Source: Collinsella sp. OM04-5 (lineage in GTDB: Bacteria; Actinomycetota; Coriobacteriia; Coriobacteriales; Coriobacteriaceae). Taken from it: a stretch of DNA of 64,000 nt. The translations under genes were made by a program, and so were the position numbers. Below the pieces are notes generated by a model. The model was not told where the DNA came from. It did no database searches and saw only the letters and a program-made list of their open reading frames with translations. Numbering within the stretch: position 1 is the first letter of the stretch; every line of letters starts with the position of its first letter. Below, piece after piece: positions 41,245 through 51,130 of this stretch. The stretch spans positions 70,611-134,610 of the forward strand of contig NZ_QSUU01000002.1 in assembly GCF_003439125.1 (NCBI RefSeq). The letters are read 5' to 3'.

Positions 41245-42492
41245 CTAGCTCCTCGTATATCTACGCAGCGCGATGGCGGCGTTGTGCCCGCCAAAGCCCA
41301 GGTTGGTCGAAAGCGCCCAGGTAAGGTCGGCGCGAACCGCGCGATTGGGCGTGTAGTCAAGATCGCAGGCGGGATCGGGCGTGTGGTAGTTAATGGTCGG
41401 CGGCACCACGCCCTGCTCGAGCGCCATGGCACAGGCCATGACCTCGATGGCACCCGTGGCACCGATCATGTGACCGGTCATCGACTTGGTCGACGAGACA
41501 TGTGCGGCGCGCGCCGCGTCCTCGCCGAGCGCTCGCTTGATGCCCACCGTCTCGGACGAATCGTTGAGTTTGGTCGAGGTGCCGTGAGCGTTGATGTAGA
41601 GGCCCTCGGAAGGCTTAACGTCGCCCTCGGCCACCGCCAGCGATATCGCGCGGGCAATGCCGGCAGCCTCGGGATCGGGACTCGTGATGTGATAGGCATC
41701 ATCGGTGTTGCCGTAGCCCACGACCTCGGCATAAATGTGCGCACCGCGCGCCTGCGCATGCTCCATGCTCTCGAGCACGAGCACGCAGGCGCCCTCGCCC
41801 ATCACAAAGCCGTCGCGATTCGCATCGAACGGACGACAAGCCGTCGCAGGATCGGGGTTGGTGGTCAACGCACGGCAGGACGTAAAGCCCGCAACGGCAT
41901 CGGGGATAATGGCCGCCTCGGCTCCGCCGGCGAGAATCGCATCGGCATAGCCATGCTTGATGGCGCGGAACGCCTCGCCCACGGCATGGGCCGAGGTCGC
42001 GCACGCGGTCACCACGGGCAGGGTCGGGCCTTTTGCCTTGTGGCGGATCGCGATATTGCCCGAGGCCATATTGGGAATCATCATCGCGATCATATAGGGC
42101 GATGCACGGCGAGGCCCCCGATCGGCAATCGTGTGGACGTTGTCGACGAGTGTCTGCATGCCGCCCACGCCTGAACCCACGTAGACGCCCAGGCGCTCGC
42201 GATCGATGGCGCCCTCGACATCAAAGCCTGCATCGTGCATGGCCTCGTCCGACGCCGCCAGTGCAAACTGAACGCAGGGGTCCAGGTGCTTGGCATCGTG
42301 CTTGCCAAAGTACTCGTTGCCGTCAAAACCCTTGACCTCGGCCGCCACCTTGACGGCAAACGCATCGGTATCGAAGTGCGTGATCGGGCCGATACCGCAC
42401 GTGCCGGCGCACATGGCCGCCCAGGTGGCAAGCGCCGTGTTGCCGAGCGGCGACACGGCACCGATACCGGTGATTGCAACTCTCTGTTCCAT
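41245..42492 (-). CDS. fabF: 3-oxoacyl-ACP synthase II (FabF)
   Basis: 415 aa from ATG 42492 (GAGGAG upstream; the preceding ATG is possible). Catalytic Cys in TACATSAHA, first His in NAHGTSTKLND and second in MTGHMIGATG. It elongates acyl-ACP with malonyl-ACP. It lies between fabG and accB. Confidence 0.96.
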   Translation of the reverse strand: MEQRVAITGIGAVSPLGNTALATWAAMCAGTCGIGPITHFDTDAFAVKVAAEVKGFDGNEYFGKHDAKHLDPCVQFALAASDEAMHDAGFDVEGAIDRERLGVYVGSGVGGMQTLVDNVHTIADRGPRRASPYMIAMMIPNMASGNIAIRHKAKGPTLPVVTACATSAHAVGEAFRAIKHGYADAILAGGAEAAIIPDAVAGFTSCRALTTNPDPATACRPFDANRDGFVMGEGACVLVLESMEHAQARGAHIYAEVVGYGNTDDAYHITSPDPEAAGIARAISLAVAEGDVKPSEGLYINAHGTSTKLNDSSETVGIKRALGEDAARAAHVSSTKSMTGHMIGATGAIEVMACAMALEQGVVPPTINYHTPDPACDLDYTPNRAVRADLTWALSTNLGFGGHNAAIALRRYTRS

Positions 42493-42531
42493 CATGGTCT
42501 CCTCATCCAAGCCGTTCTTCGGCCCTGGTTT

Positions 42532-43305
42532 CTACATCGCCATTCCGCCGTCGACGCGCACGACCTCGCCCGTAATGTAGGCAGCCGCATCACTCGCCAA
42601 AAAGCGCACCACGCCGGCCACTTCCTCGGGGCGCGCCATGCGCCTCAGGGGAATCTGCTCCTCGCACGCCGTGCGCACCTTATCCGAGAGCTTTGCCGTC
42701 ATATCGGTCTCGACAAACCCGGGTGCGACCGCGTTCACTCGTACGCCGCGGGGCGCAAGCTCGCGCGCTACCGCCTTGGTCAGGCCGATAACGCCCGCCT
42801 TGGAGGCGGCGTAGTTGGCCTGCCCAGCATTGCCCATCAGGCCCACAACCGAGCTCATGTTGATGACGCAACCGCCGCGCTGGCGCATAAAGGTCTTGCT
42901 GAGCGCGCGCGTCATATTGAACGTGCCCTTGAGATTGACATCGAGCACGCGGTCGAAGGCATCATCGCCCATGCGCATGAGCAGGCCATCGCGGGTGATG
43001 CCGGCGTTGTTGACGAGCGCCCAAATGGAGCCAAAGTCGCTCAGGACCGTCTCCACGCATGTGTTGACGGCGGCGGGGTCGGCCACGTCGCATTGATATG
43101 CGCGCGCCGTGGCGCCAGACGCCTCGCAGACCTCGCACGTCTCGTGCGCCGCATCGACGCTGCCGGCGTAGACGACGGCGATATCGTAGCCATCCTCCGC
43201 CAGGCCCACGACACAAGCGCGACCGATGCCGCGCGAGCCGCCCGTAATCAGCGCCACGCGGCGCGACCTGTCGCGCTCGAGCGCGCCGTTGTTCAAATTG
43301 CCCAT
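42532..43305 (-). CDS. fabG: 3-oxoacyl-ACP reductase FabG
   Basis: 257 aa, short-chain dehydrogenase: ALITGGSRGIGRA for NADP, NNAGITRDGLLMRM, the catalytic Tyr/Lys in YAASKAG, and the C-terminal ITGEVVRVDGGMAM. About 15 extra N-terminal residues precede the fold. AAAGGAATGAC precedes the start. Confidence 0.95.
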   Translation of the reverse strand: MGNLNNGALERDRSRRVALITGGSRGIGRACVVGLAEDGYDIAVVYAGSVDAAHETCEVCEASGATARAYQCDVADPAAVNTCVETVLSDFGSIWALVNNAGITRDGLLMRMGDDAFDRVLDVNLKGTFNMTRALSKTFMRQRGGCVINMSSVVGLMGNAGQANYAASKAGVIGLTKAVARELAPRGVRVNAVAPGFVETDMTAKLSDKVRTACEEQIPLRRMARPEEVAGVVRFLASDAAAYITGEVVRVDGGMAM

Positions 43306-43335
43306 GTCATTCCTTTCGGATTACAGCCCTGTGGG

Positions 43336-44262
43336 CTATGCGAGCTCGTCGGCAATAGCTGCGACCTGTTCGGCCGTTTCGCACGAATACACGTGAACGT
43401 CGCTCAACGTACGCTTGACCAGGCCGGACAGCGTTTTGCCGGGACCGACCTCAATAAACGTGTCGATGCCTTGATCCTGTAGAGCATGCAGTGTGTCGAC
43501 CCAGCGCACGGCATGACTCACCTGGTTGGCCAGCACCTCCGATGCGGCCTGCGGGTCGGCCGGATAGGGCGCCGCCGTCATATTTGCCATAACAGGAATG
43601 AGCAACGGGGACGGCGCGTGACCGGCTTGGATATACGTCGCCAGCCCCTCAGTCGCCTCGGCCATATAGGGGCTATGGAATGCACCCGACACCGCGACTT
43701 TCATAGCGCGGCCGCCAGACTCTTTTACTAGGACGTCGAGCGCCTGCAGCGCCTCGGGCGCTCCGGCAACAACCGTCTGCTGCGGGCTGTTGTAGTTGAC
43801 CGGCCAGCAGTCCTCGCCGGCCTGCGCAGCCAGGTTCTCGACTTGCGCTGCATCGAGCTTGATGACGGCGCGCATGCCGCCCGGATGGCGTTCGGCAGCC
43901 GCGGCCATAAGCGCCGCGCGCTCACATACGAGCTCAAAACCGGCTCGCGTATCGAATGCCCCCGCAAAGGTGAGTGCAGCGACCTCGCCCAGCGAGAATC
44001 CCGCACAGGAGGCAGGCACCACGCCGCGCTCACGCAGGGCGATAGCCGCTGCCAGGTCATGAACGAACACGCACGGCTGCGTGTTCTCGGTCTGCGAGAG
44101 CTCTTCCTTCGAGGCGCTCCGACACTGCTCGCTCGTCCCCGGGCGCACCTCGTCGGCAATGGCGAACACCTCGGCAGCCTCCGGCGATGCTTCGATGAGG
44201 TCGACGCCCATCGAGGGATGCTGGGCACCCTGACCGGCAAACAGAAACGCTACGCTACCCAT
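43336..44262 (-). CDS. fabD: Malonyl-CoA:ACP transacylase FabD
   Basis: 308 aa from ATG 44262, overlapping the fabK stop by 13 bp, with AAGGGTG in the fabK end. FLFAGQGAQ, the catalytic Ser in GFSLGEVAAL (usually GHSLGE, so His is Phe here) and the active-site His in SGAFHSP are present. It loads malonyl groups on ACP. Confidence 0.94.
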   Translation of the reverse strand: MGSVAFLFAGQGAQHPSMGVDLIEASPEAAEVFAIADEVRPGTSEQCRSASKEELSQTENTQPCVFVHDLAAAIALRERGVVPASCAGFSLGEVAALTFAGAFDTRAGFELVCERAALMAAAAERHPGGMRAVIKLDAAQVENLAAQAGEDCWPVNYNSPQQTVVAGAPEALQALDVLVKESGGRAMKVAVSGAFHSPYMAEATEGLATYIQAGHAPSPLLIPVMANMTAAPYPADPQAASEVLANQVSHAVRWVDTLHALQDQGIDTFIEVGPGKTLSGLVKRTLSDVHVYSCETAEQVAAIADELA

Positions 44263-45194
44263 GCGGACGCACCCTTCAGGACATGCTCGGCGCCATCGAC
44301 AAGATCGTCGACGATTTCGCGTGCGCTCTGGCGCTCGTTGACCATGCCGGCAATCTGTCCGCACAAATACGAACCCTCTTCGTAATTACCGTCCTTTGCG
44401 GCTTTACGAAGCGCGCCCGTGCCCATGGCCCCGAGCTCCTCGGGGCTTGCGCCCGCCGCCTCGTTCTTGGCATACGCGTTGGTGAAGGGGCTCTTGAGGG
44501 CGCGAACCGGATGTCCCGTCGAGCGACCGGTCGCACGCGTCGACGTGTCGCCCGCCTTGAGCACCAGCTCTTTATACTGTTCGGATACAGTGCACTCGTT
44601 TGCGACCAGAAAGCGTGTTCCCACCTGGACGCCGGCAGCGCCGAGCATAAAGGCGGCCGCCACACCGCGGCCATCGGCGATGCCGCCAGCCGCAACCACG
44701 GGAATATCGACCGCATCGACAACCTGCGGCACCAGTGCCATCGTCGAGGTCTCGCCAATGTGGCCACCCGATTCGGTGCCCTCGGCAACCACAGCGGTTG
44801 CCCCACGACGTGCCACGAGACGGGCGAGCGCCACCGAAGCCACAACGGGGATGACCTTGATGCCCGCATCGTTCCAAGCTTTCATGTACTTGGCGGGATT
44901 ACCGGCACCCGTCACGACGACCGGCACCTGCTCGTCGATCACAACCTGCGCGACCTCGTCGGCAAACGGGCTCATGAGCATAACGTTGACGCCAAAGGGC
45001 TTATCCGTCTTGGCGCGCAGCTCGTGAATCTGATCGCGCAGCCAGTTTGCGTCGGCATTCATGGCCGCGATAATCCCTAAGCCGCCTGCCTCGGACACGG
45101 CAGATGCCAGCGAGGCGTCGGCAATCCAGGCCATACCACCCTGGAACACGGGTTTTTCGATGCCGAGCAGATCGCAGAGAGGAGACTTGAGCAT
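44250..45194 (-). CDS. fabK: Enoyl-ACP reductase II (FabK, FMN-dependent)
   Basis: 314 aa from ATG 45194, with GGAG eight bases upstream inside the acpP end. The TIM-barrel nitronate-monooxygenase-like fold shows PVFQGGMAWIA, GVNVMLMSP, GTESGGHIGE and AAGGIADGRG. FabK replaces FabI in several Gram-positive lineages and is insensitive to triclosan. No fabI is in the cluster. Confidence 0.93.
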   Translation of the reverse strand: MLKSPLCDLLGIEKPVFQGGMAWIADASLASAVSEAGGLGIIAAMNADANWLRDQIHELRAKTDKPFGVNVMLMSPFADEVAQVVIDEQVPVVVTGAGNPAKYMKAWNDAGIKVIPVVASVALARLVARRGATAVVAEGTESGGHIGETSTMALVPQVVDAVDIPVVAAGGIADGRGVAAAFMLGAAGVQVGTRFLVANECTVSEQYKELVLKAGDTSTRATGRSTGHPVRALKSPFTNAYAKNEAAGASPEELGAMGTGALRKAAKDGNYEEGSYLCGQIAGMVNERQSAREIVDDLVDGAEHVLKGASAWVA

Positions 45195-45196
45195 CA

Positions 45197-45433
45197 CTAC
45201 TTCTCCAATGCCGCCTCGACCGTATCGACGAACTCGCCGACCGTCTTGGGGTTCTCCTCGGTATCGAGCTGGATGCCAAACTCGTCCTCGACGGCGACGA
45301 GGATCTCGACGGTACCCAGACTGTCGAGACCAATCTCCTCGAGCGTGGACTCGGGCTTCATCTCGACATCGTCAAGACCGGCGGTCTCGCGGATAACGTC
45401 GCAAACGCGCTCGAAGGTCTTCTGATCTGCCAT
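45197..45433 (-). CDS. acpP: Acyl carrier protein
   Basis: 78 aa, acidic, with the phosphopantetheine Ser in GLDSLGTVE. It is the carrier for all FAS-II steps. GGAG lies upstream of ATG 45433. It sits between fabH and fabK. Confidence 0.97.
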   Translation of the reverse strand: MADQKTFERVCDVIRETAGLDDVEMKPESTLEEIGLDSLGTVEILVAVEDEFGIQLDTEENPKTVGEFVDTVEAALEK

Positions 45434-45482
45434 GGTAGTTCTCCTTTGTTTGTGCCCTAGGGGCGTTTTTTCCTATGTGCAA

Positions 45483-46442
45483 CTACTTCCAACGAAGCAG
45501 ATAGCCGCCTATATCCAGACCGGCGCCAAATCCGACCAGGGCGATGGTGTCGCCCGCGTGCAGCGCGCCGGTATTTGCCAGTCGATCAAGAGCAAGCGGA
45601 ATGCAGGCGCTCGAGATGTTGCCGGTTTCACGCAACGTTCGGACCACACGGTCGTCCGGCACACCTAGGCGCTTGACTGCCTGGCTCAAGATTCGTTCGT
45701 TAGCCTGATGGAATACAAAGTGGTCGATGTCCTCGACCGCGATGCTCGCGTCGCAAGCGAGCTTGTTGACCGTGTCGCAGATGGCATTGACGCCAAACTT
45801 GAAGACGCGACGGCCGTTCATGGAAAGCACGCTTTCGCTATCTGCGGAGGCCTTAAACGGCGAGGTACCGACCAGACCGGGAACGCGTAACGTCTCGACG
45901 TCGGGCGTCGTCGAAAGCTCAACAGCAAGGGGATTCTCTCCCCCAGCCTCTATGACCGCAGCACCCGCACCATCGCCAAAGAGCACGCACGTGGCACGAT
46001 CGGTCCAATCGAGCGCGCGCGTCATCTGCTCGGCGGCAACAACCAGCACGTGCTTGGCGCGACTGCGGGCGATATAGCCCTCGGCGACATCGAGCGCAAA
46101 TACAAAGCCGGCACATGCCGCCGAAACGTCGAAGGCAGGACATGTGGCACCCAGGCGCTCGGCAACGGCGCACGCTTCGGCAGGAACGAGATGATCGCCC
46201 GTCGTCGTCGAACAGACGATGAGATCCAACTGGCTCGCATCGATTCCGGACGTCTGGAGCGCTTGCTCGCTCGCTGCCACGGCAAGGTCGTCGAGTGACT
46301 CGGTGGTGCACACATGGCGGCTCTTGATACCGGTGCGGGTAAAAATCCACTCATCCGAGGTATCGAGGAACTCGGACAGCTCGTCATTGGAAACACTGCG
46401 CGTAGGAAGCGCCGAGCCTGTTCCAAGAATCGTGAAACCCAT
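45483..46442 (-). CDS. fabH: 3-oxoacyl-ACP synthase III (FabH)
   Basis: 319 aa from ATG 46442 (AAAGGAGG upstream); 19 upstream codons run through the candidate operator. Catalytic Cys in SAACAGFVF, His in FVFHQANERI and Asn in ETGNISSA. It starts fatty-acid synthesis from acyl-CoA. It is the first gene of the ten-gene FAS-II cluster. Confidence 0.95.
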   Translation of the reverse strand: MGFTILGTGSALPTRSVSNDELSEFLDTSDEWIFTRTGIKSRHVCTTESLDDLAVAASEQALQTSGIDASQLDLIVCSTTTGDHLVPAEACAVAERLGATCPAFDVSAACAGFVFALDVAEGYIARSRAKHVLVVAAEQMTRALDWTDRATCVLFGDGAGAAVIEAGGENPLAVELSTTPDVETLRVPGLVGTSPFKASADSESVLSMNGRRVFKFGVNAICDTVNKLACDASIAVEDIDHFVFHQANERILSQAVKRLGVPDDRVVRTLRETGNISSACIPLALDRLANTGALHAGDTIALVGFGAGLDIGGYLLRWK

Positions 46443-46464
46443 CACTAACCTCCTTTGAGTTGTT

Positions 46465-46526
46465 GATGTGTTTACATCGACCAAGAGAGGATAGCGCATT
46501 TCAGTCGTTGTTGACGTGTTAACATT
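46465..46526. promoter_or_regulatory. Candidate fabH promoter with two operator-like palindromes
   Basis: GATGTGTTTACATC (46465-46478) and GACGTGTTAACATT (46513-46526) share GTGTT[T/A]ACAT and begin 48 bp apart. Between them, on the minus strand, TATCCT (46493-46488) is a possible -10 for fabH; its -35 is weak. The layout suggests repression of the FAS cluster by an unidentified regulator. The motif does not match the FapR consensus I know. Confidence 0.5.
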
Positions 46527-46618
46527 AAATTGTCCAAATGCGACAAAGGCTTCACATTGTGTCTATCTCTCGACACCATTGCGTTATTCACTTATTCATT
46601 ATGGAGGTAGCAGCCGCT

Positions 46619-47395
46619 ATGGATGCCAAATTAACGATAGTCGACGTAACCGGATCGACCAACGATGACCTGCTCGAAGCAGGAAAACAAGGAGTGCCGC
46701 ACGGCACAGGACTTGCCGCCCGGGCTCAGACAGCAGGACGCGGCCGGCGCGGCCACAAGTGGGATTCAACCGCCGGCAACCTATTGCTTTCGATTGTCCT
46801 GCGTCCATGCGTTAATCCTACAAAGTATTCTGGTCTTGCCGCCGTCAGCGGCCTAGCAGTGCTCGAAGCGTTCGAGGCGCAAGGTCTTGCAAACGAGATT
46901 GGCCTCAAATGGCCCAACGACCTGGTCGCGCGAGAACGCAAGCTCGGCGGCATTCTGGTCGAGGCGGCACGCGACAACAAAGGCATGCCCTTCGCCGTCT
47001 GTGGCATTGGCGTCAACGTAAACTACACGCCCCAAGAGGTGCCCGATGGCGGCCTGGCTGCAATTGGCCTCTCGGACCTCAACGAGAATGTTCCCGCCGT
47101 CGATGTGCTCCTCGATGAGGTCTATCACGCAGTTATAGAAGCTGTAAATGCGTGGGTAGAGCGTCTCAACGCCATGGAAGAAGATGCTGGACCGCTCGCG
47201 CCTGTCCACGGCGAATATATCGCTCATCTCAATTGGATTGGAGAGCGCGTTACCGCCCGCTCCCCCGCTGGGGACGAGCTGGCGCGAGGCATCTTTAAAA
47301 CGGTCGATGGCTTTGGTCGCGCATGTATCGAAACGGAAGGCGGCTTGCGATCCTTCCATTTTGAGGAGGCATCGCTACGTCCCTTGAGCGAATAG
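46619..47395 (+). CDS. birA: Biotin-protein ligase BirA (class I, no DNA-binding domain)
   Basis: 258 aa from ATG 46619, with GGAGGT ten bases upstream. GSTNDDLLEAG, AQTAGRGRRGHKWDS and the lysine in GLKWPNDLVARERKLGGILVE form the biotinyl-AMP site. The N-terminal HTH of E. coli-type BirA is absent, so it is a ligase only. It biotinylates AccB, whose gene is in the divergent cluster. Confidence 0.93.
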   Translation: MDAKLTIVDVTGSTNDDLLEAGKQGVPHGTGLAARAQTAGRGRRGHKWDSTAGNLLLSIVLRPCVNPTKYSGLAAVSGLAVLEAFEAQGLANEIGLKWPNDLVARERKLGGILVEAARDNKGMPFAVCGIGVNVNYTPQEVPDGGLAAIGLSDLNENVPAVDVLLDEVYHAVIEAVNAWVERLNAMEEDAGPLAPVHGEYIAHLNWIGERVTARSPAGDELARGIFKTVDGFGRACIETEGGLRSFHFEEASLRPLSE

Positions 47396-47454
47396 GGCGC
47401 CGCAGCCACCTACTCGGCAGCATTACCCGGCAGTCCAAACCATCATTAAAAACA

Positions 47455-47490
47455 AAAGGGCCCCGCTACCGTAACGGCAGCGGGGCCCTT
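47455..47490 (-). terminator. Terminator after rpsJ
   Basis: GGGCCCCGCTACC / GGCAGCGGGGCCC stem with an A4 run on its left (T4 on the minus strand) and TTTA on its right. It separates rpsJ from birA and can work in both directions. Confidence 0.85.
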
Positions 47491-47510
47491 TAAGCTATGA
47501 GCGATATCGC

Positions 47511-47819
47511 TTAGAGCTTGATGTCGATGTCGACGCCAGCGGGGAGGTCGAGACGCATAAGCGAATCAACGGTGCCCGAGGTGGGGTCGAGGATGTCGAT
47601 GAGGCGCTTGTGGGTGCGCATCTCGAACTGCTCACGGGAGTCCTTGTTCACGTGCGGCGAACGGATAACCGTGTACAGGTTGCGCTCGGTGGGCAGGGGG
47701 ACAGGACCGGAAACGCGAGCGCCGGTCTTCTGAGCGGTCTCGACGATGAGCTTCGCGGACTGATCGACGACCTCGTGATCATAGCCCTTGAGGCGAATGC
47801 GGATCTTCTGGGTAGCCAA
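47511..47819 (-). CDS. rpsJ: 30S ribosomal protein S10
   Basis: 102 aa; [23 protein letters not shown] and the [23 protein letters not shown] block are standard. It normally heads the S10 operon ahead of rplC. Here it is the last gene of the str operon, 60 bp after fusA, with a terminator behind it. tuf, usually between fusA and rpsJ, is absent. Confidence 0.98.
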   Translation of the reverse strand: MATQKIRIRLKGYDHEVVDQSAKLIVETAQKTGARVSGPVPLPTERNLYTVIRSPHVNKDSREQFEMRTHKRLIDILDPTSGTVDSLMRLDLPAGVDIDIKL

Positions 47820-47879
47820 CTTAAACCTCCAAAGAGTGCGAGAGATGTTCTCGCGGATTACGTAACAGGGAGCTCGAAC

Positions 47880-49979
47880 TTAGGCGTTCTTGCTCATGAC
47901 CTCGTCCACAATGGACTTGGGCGCGGGCTCATAAGAGTCGAACTGCATCGTGTAGGATGCACGGCCCTGGGTCTGGGAGCGAAGGTCGGTAGCGTAACCG
48001 AACATCTCGCCCAGCGGCACCTTGGCACGGATGAGCTTGCTGTTCTTGCGATCCTCCATGCCCTCGATCTTGCCGCGGCGACCGGAGAGGTTGCCCATAA
48101 CGTCGCCCATGTACTGCTCGGGGGTCTCGACCTCGACAGCCATGATCGGCTCGAGCAGCTGCGGATCGGACTTCTTGAGGGCGTCCTTGATAGCCATGGA
48201 ACCGGCGATCTTGAAGGCGGCCTCGGAGGAGTCGACCTCGTGGTAAGAACCGTCGAACAGGGTGACCTTAACGTCGAGGACCGGGAAGCCGGCGATAACA
48301 CCGGTGTTCAGGGCCTCCTGGATGCCCTTGTCGATGGACGGGATGTACTCCTTGGGCACGACGCCGCCGACGATAGCGTTGACGAACTCGTAGCCGAAGC
48401 CCTCCTCCATCTTCTCGAGCTTGATGACGGCGTGGCCATACTGACCGCGACCGCCGGACTGACGGACGAACTTGCCCTCAGCCTTCTCGACGTCGTGACC
48501 AGCGGTCTCGCGGTAGGCAACCTGGGGCTTACCAACGTTAGCGTCAACCTTGAACTCACGGAGCAGACGGTCGACGATGATCTCGAGGTGCAGCTCGCCC
48601 ATGCCGGCGATGATGGTCTGGCCGGTCTCGTGGTTGGTGGACACCTGGAAGGTCGGGTCCTCCTCGGCGAGCTTGGTCAGAGCCAGGGACATCTTGTCCT
48701 GCTCGGCCTTGGTCTTGGGCTCGATGGCAACGTCGATAACGGGCTTGGCGAACTCGATCTTCTCGAGGACGATCTCCTTGCCCTCGGCGCACAGGGTGTC
48801 ACCGGTGGTGGAGTTCTTGAAGCCGACGCAAGCGACGATGTCGCCGGCGGCAGCGTCGTCACGGTCGATACGCTCGGCAGCGTTCATCTCGAGGATGCGG
48901 CCGAGACGCTCGCGCTGACCGTTGGAAGCGTTGACCACGTAGGAGCCGGACTCGGCGCGGCCGGAGTAAACGCGGACATAGGTGAGCTTACCGACGAACG
49001 GGTCGGTCATGATCTTGAAGACCAGGCCGGAGAAGGGCTCGTCGAAGGAAGGATGACGCTGGATCTCCTCGCCGGTGTCCGGATCGGTACCGGTGACGGC
49101 CTCAACGTCGAGCGGGCTGGGCAGGTAGTCGACGACAGCGTCGAGCAGCTCCTGAACGCCCTTGTTCTTGTAGGCGGAGCCCACGAAGACGAGGTTGAGC
49201 TCGTTGGCCAGGACGCCCTTGCGCAGAGCAGCCTTGAGCTCCTCGACGGTGAAGTCCTCCTCCATGAGGATCTTCTCCATGAGCTCGTCGTCAAAGCTGG
49301 CAGCAGCGTCGAGGAGCTCCTCGCGCTTGGTGGCAGCGATGTCAGCGAACTCAGCCGGGATCTCGTCCATCGGCTCGGGGTAGGTCATGCCCTTCTCGTC
49401 GGCCTTGAAGTCCCATGCAGTCATGGTGACCAGGTCGATGACGCCCCAGAAGTTGTCCTCGGCGCCCATCGGGACCTGAGCGGCCACAGCGTTAGCGTCG
49501 AGACGATCCTTCATGGTCTCGATAGCGTTGAAGAAGTCAGCGCCCACGCGGTCATACTTGTTGATGAAGGCGATGCGGGGGACGTTGAAGGTAGAAGCCT
49601 GACGCCAAACGGTCTCAGACTGGGGCTGAACGCCGGCAACGGCGTCGAAGACGGCGACAGCGCCATCGAGGACGCGCAGGCAGCGCTCGACCTCGGCGGT
49701 GAAGTCAACGTGGCCCGGGGTGTCGATGATCTGGATGCGGTAGTCCTTACCGTCCTTGTTCCAGAAGCAGGTGGTAGCAGCGGAGGTAATGGTTACGCCG
49801 CGCTCCTGCTCCTGAACCATCCAGTCCATGGTGGCAGCGCCCTCATGGACCTCACCGATCTTGTGGGTCTTACCGGTGTAGTAAAGAATACGCTCGGTCG
49901 TGGTGGTTTTACCGGCATCGATGTGAGCCATGATGCCGATGTTACGGGTATCGGAAAGCTTGTACTTAGGCTTAGCCAT
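47880..49979 (-). CDS. fusA: Elongation factor G
   Basis: 699 aa. G motifs [23 protein letters not shown] and [13 protein letters not shown] are present, with domains IV-V running to the end. It translocates tRNA-mRNA on the ribosome with GTP. Third gene of the str operon; rpsG is 19 bp upstream. Confidence 0.98.
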   Translation of the reverse strand: MAKPKYKLSDTRNIGIMAHIDAGKTTTTERILYYTGKTHKIGEVHEGAATMDWMVQEQERGVTITSAATTCFWNKDGKDYRIQIIDTPGHVDFTAEVERCLRVLDGAVAVFDAVAGVQPQSETVWRQASTFNVPRIAFINKYDRVGADFFNAIETMKDRLDANAVAAQVPMGAEDNFWGVIDLVTMTAWDFKADEKGMTYPEPMDEIPAEFADIAATKREELLDAAASFDDELMEKILMEEDFTVEELKAALRKGVLANELNLVFVGSAYKNKGVQELLDAVVDYLPSPLDVEAVTGTDPDTGEEIQRHPSFDEPFSGLVFKIMTDPFVGKLTYVRVYSGRAESGSYVVNASNGQRERLGRILEMNAAERIDRDDAAAGDIVACVGFKNSTTGDTLCAEGKEIVLEKIEFAKPVIDVAIEPKTKAEQDKMSLALTKLAEEDPTFQVSTNHETGQTIIAGMGELHLEIIVDRLLREFKVDANVGKPQVAYRETAGHDVEKAEGKFVRQSGGRGQYGHAVIKLEKMEEGFGYEFVNAIVGGVVPKEYIPSIDKGIQEALNTGVIAGFPVLDVKVTLFDGSYHEVDSSEAAFKIAGSMAIKDALKKSDPQLLEPIMAVEVETPEQYMGDVMGNLSGRRGKIEGMEDRKNSKLIRAKVPLGEMFGYATDLRSQTQGRASYTMQFDSYEPAPKSIVDEVMSKNA

Positions 49980-49998
49980 GTTAGTTCCTTACCTTAAC

Positions 49999-50472
49999 TT
50001 ACCAACGATAGTGAGAGAACGCGCGGTTGGCCTCGGCCATCTTGAAGACGTCCTCACGCTTCTTGACGGAAGCGCCCAGGCCGTTGGAGGCGTCGAGGAT
50101 CTCGTTGGCGAGACGCTCGGCCATGGTCTTCTCCTTGCGAGCGCGGGAGAAGTTGACGATCCAGCGGATACCCAGAGCGGTGGAACGACGGGAGTTGACC
50201 TCCATCGGGACCTGATAGGTAGCGCCACCGACACGCTTGGGCTTAACCTCGAGCGTGGGCTTGACGTTGTCCATAGCCTTCTTGAAGGTAGCGAGAGCGT
50301 CGCCACCCTCGGACTTCTCGGCAACGATCTCGAAAGCGGTGTAAACGATGCGCTCAGCGGTGGCCTTCTTGCCGTCAAGAAGGACCTTGTTGATGAGCTG
50401 AGTCACCAGGCGGTTGTTGTAAACGGCGTCAGGCTGAACCTCACGACGATTAGCTGCTGCACGACGCGGCAT
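49999..50472 (-). CDS. rpsG: 30S ribosomal protein S7
   Basis: 157 aa; [20 protein letters not shown] and [21 protein letters not shown] are typical. It nucleates 30S head assembly and can repress the str operon in other bacteria. Confidence 0.98.
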   Translation of the reverse strand: MPRRAAANRREVQPDAVYNNRLVTQLINKVLLDGKKATAERIVYTAFEIVAEKSEGGDALATFKKAMDNVKPTLEVKPKRVGGATYQVPMEVNSRRSTALGIRWIVNFSRARKEKTMAERLANEILDASNGLGASVKKREDVFKMAEANRAFSHYRW

Positions 50473-50546
50473 GTGAAATCTCCTTAAGTGTCTACCGTGC
50501 GGCGCTCAAGACGGCACACGGCGAAAGTATCAAAACGTTATCTGGC

Positions 50547-50924
50547 TTATTTAGCCTTGGGGCGCTTAGCACCGTACTTGGAACGGGCCTGCATACGGTT
50601 CTGGACCGGAGCAGCGTCGTAGGCGCCACGGATGACGTGATAACGGACACCAGGGAGGTCACGGACACGACCGCCGCGGACGAGCACGATGGAGTGCTCC
50701 TGCAGGTTGTGGCCCTCACCCGGGATGTAAGCGGTAACTTCGATGCCGTTGACGAGGCGAACACGGGCAACCTTACGAAGAGCCGAGTTCGGCTTCTTGG
50801 GGCTCGTGGTGAAGACGCGGGTGCACACGCCGCGCTTCTGGGAGTTGTGCTGCAGAGCAGCGTTCTTGGACTTCTTGGGCACGGAACGACGGCCCTGGCG
50901 AACCAGCTGGTTAATAGTAGGCAA
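50547..50924 (-). CDS. rpsL: 30S ribosomal protein S12
   Basis: 125 aa; [13 protein letters not shown] at the start, KKPNSALRK with Lys at 43, and [10 protein letters not shown]. Residue 88 is Arg ([10 protein letters not shown]) where E. coli and Mycobacterium have Lys; the codon is CGT. S12 guards decoding at the A site. First gene of the str operon with a good promoter upstream. Confidence 0.98.
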   Translation of the reverse strand: MPTINQLVRQGRRSVPKKSKNAALQHNSQKRGVCTRVFTTSPKKPNSALRKVARVRLVNGIEVTAYIPGEGHNLQEHSIVLVRGGRVRDLPGVRYHVIRGAYDAAPVQNRMQARSKYGAKRPKAK

Positions 50925-51017
50925 AGCGTACTCCTTCTCGAATGATTCCAGCTTTCTGTAAAGTGCAACGGCTTGAATCGAGGGGTCAGCATCCCCCTAC
51001 GAAACACGCAGTTCGAT

Positions 51018-51046
51018 AGGATACGTGGCGTTAGCTGTGCCGTCAA
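51018..51046 (-). promoter_or_regulatory. rpsL (str operon) promoter
   Basis: TTGACG (51046-51041), a 17-bp spacer and TATCCT (51023-51018), about 95 bp before the rpsL start. A GGATACGCCCG block just upstream (51070-51060) recurs ahead of rplC. Confidence 0.7.
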
Positions 51047-51130
51047 CAGACCACGCCGCCGGGCGTATCCTAAAATTGGCATATTTCCGCAAAGCCTACA
51101 CAAAAGGAATCCCCTCCTGTGCGAGGGGGA

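Noticed and set aside
46465..46526. BirA operator
   Set aside because: The adjacent BirA lacks a DNA-binding domain, so it cannot be the repressor of these palindromes.
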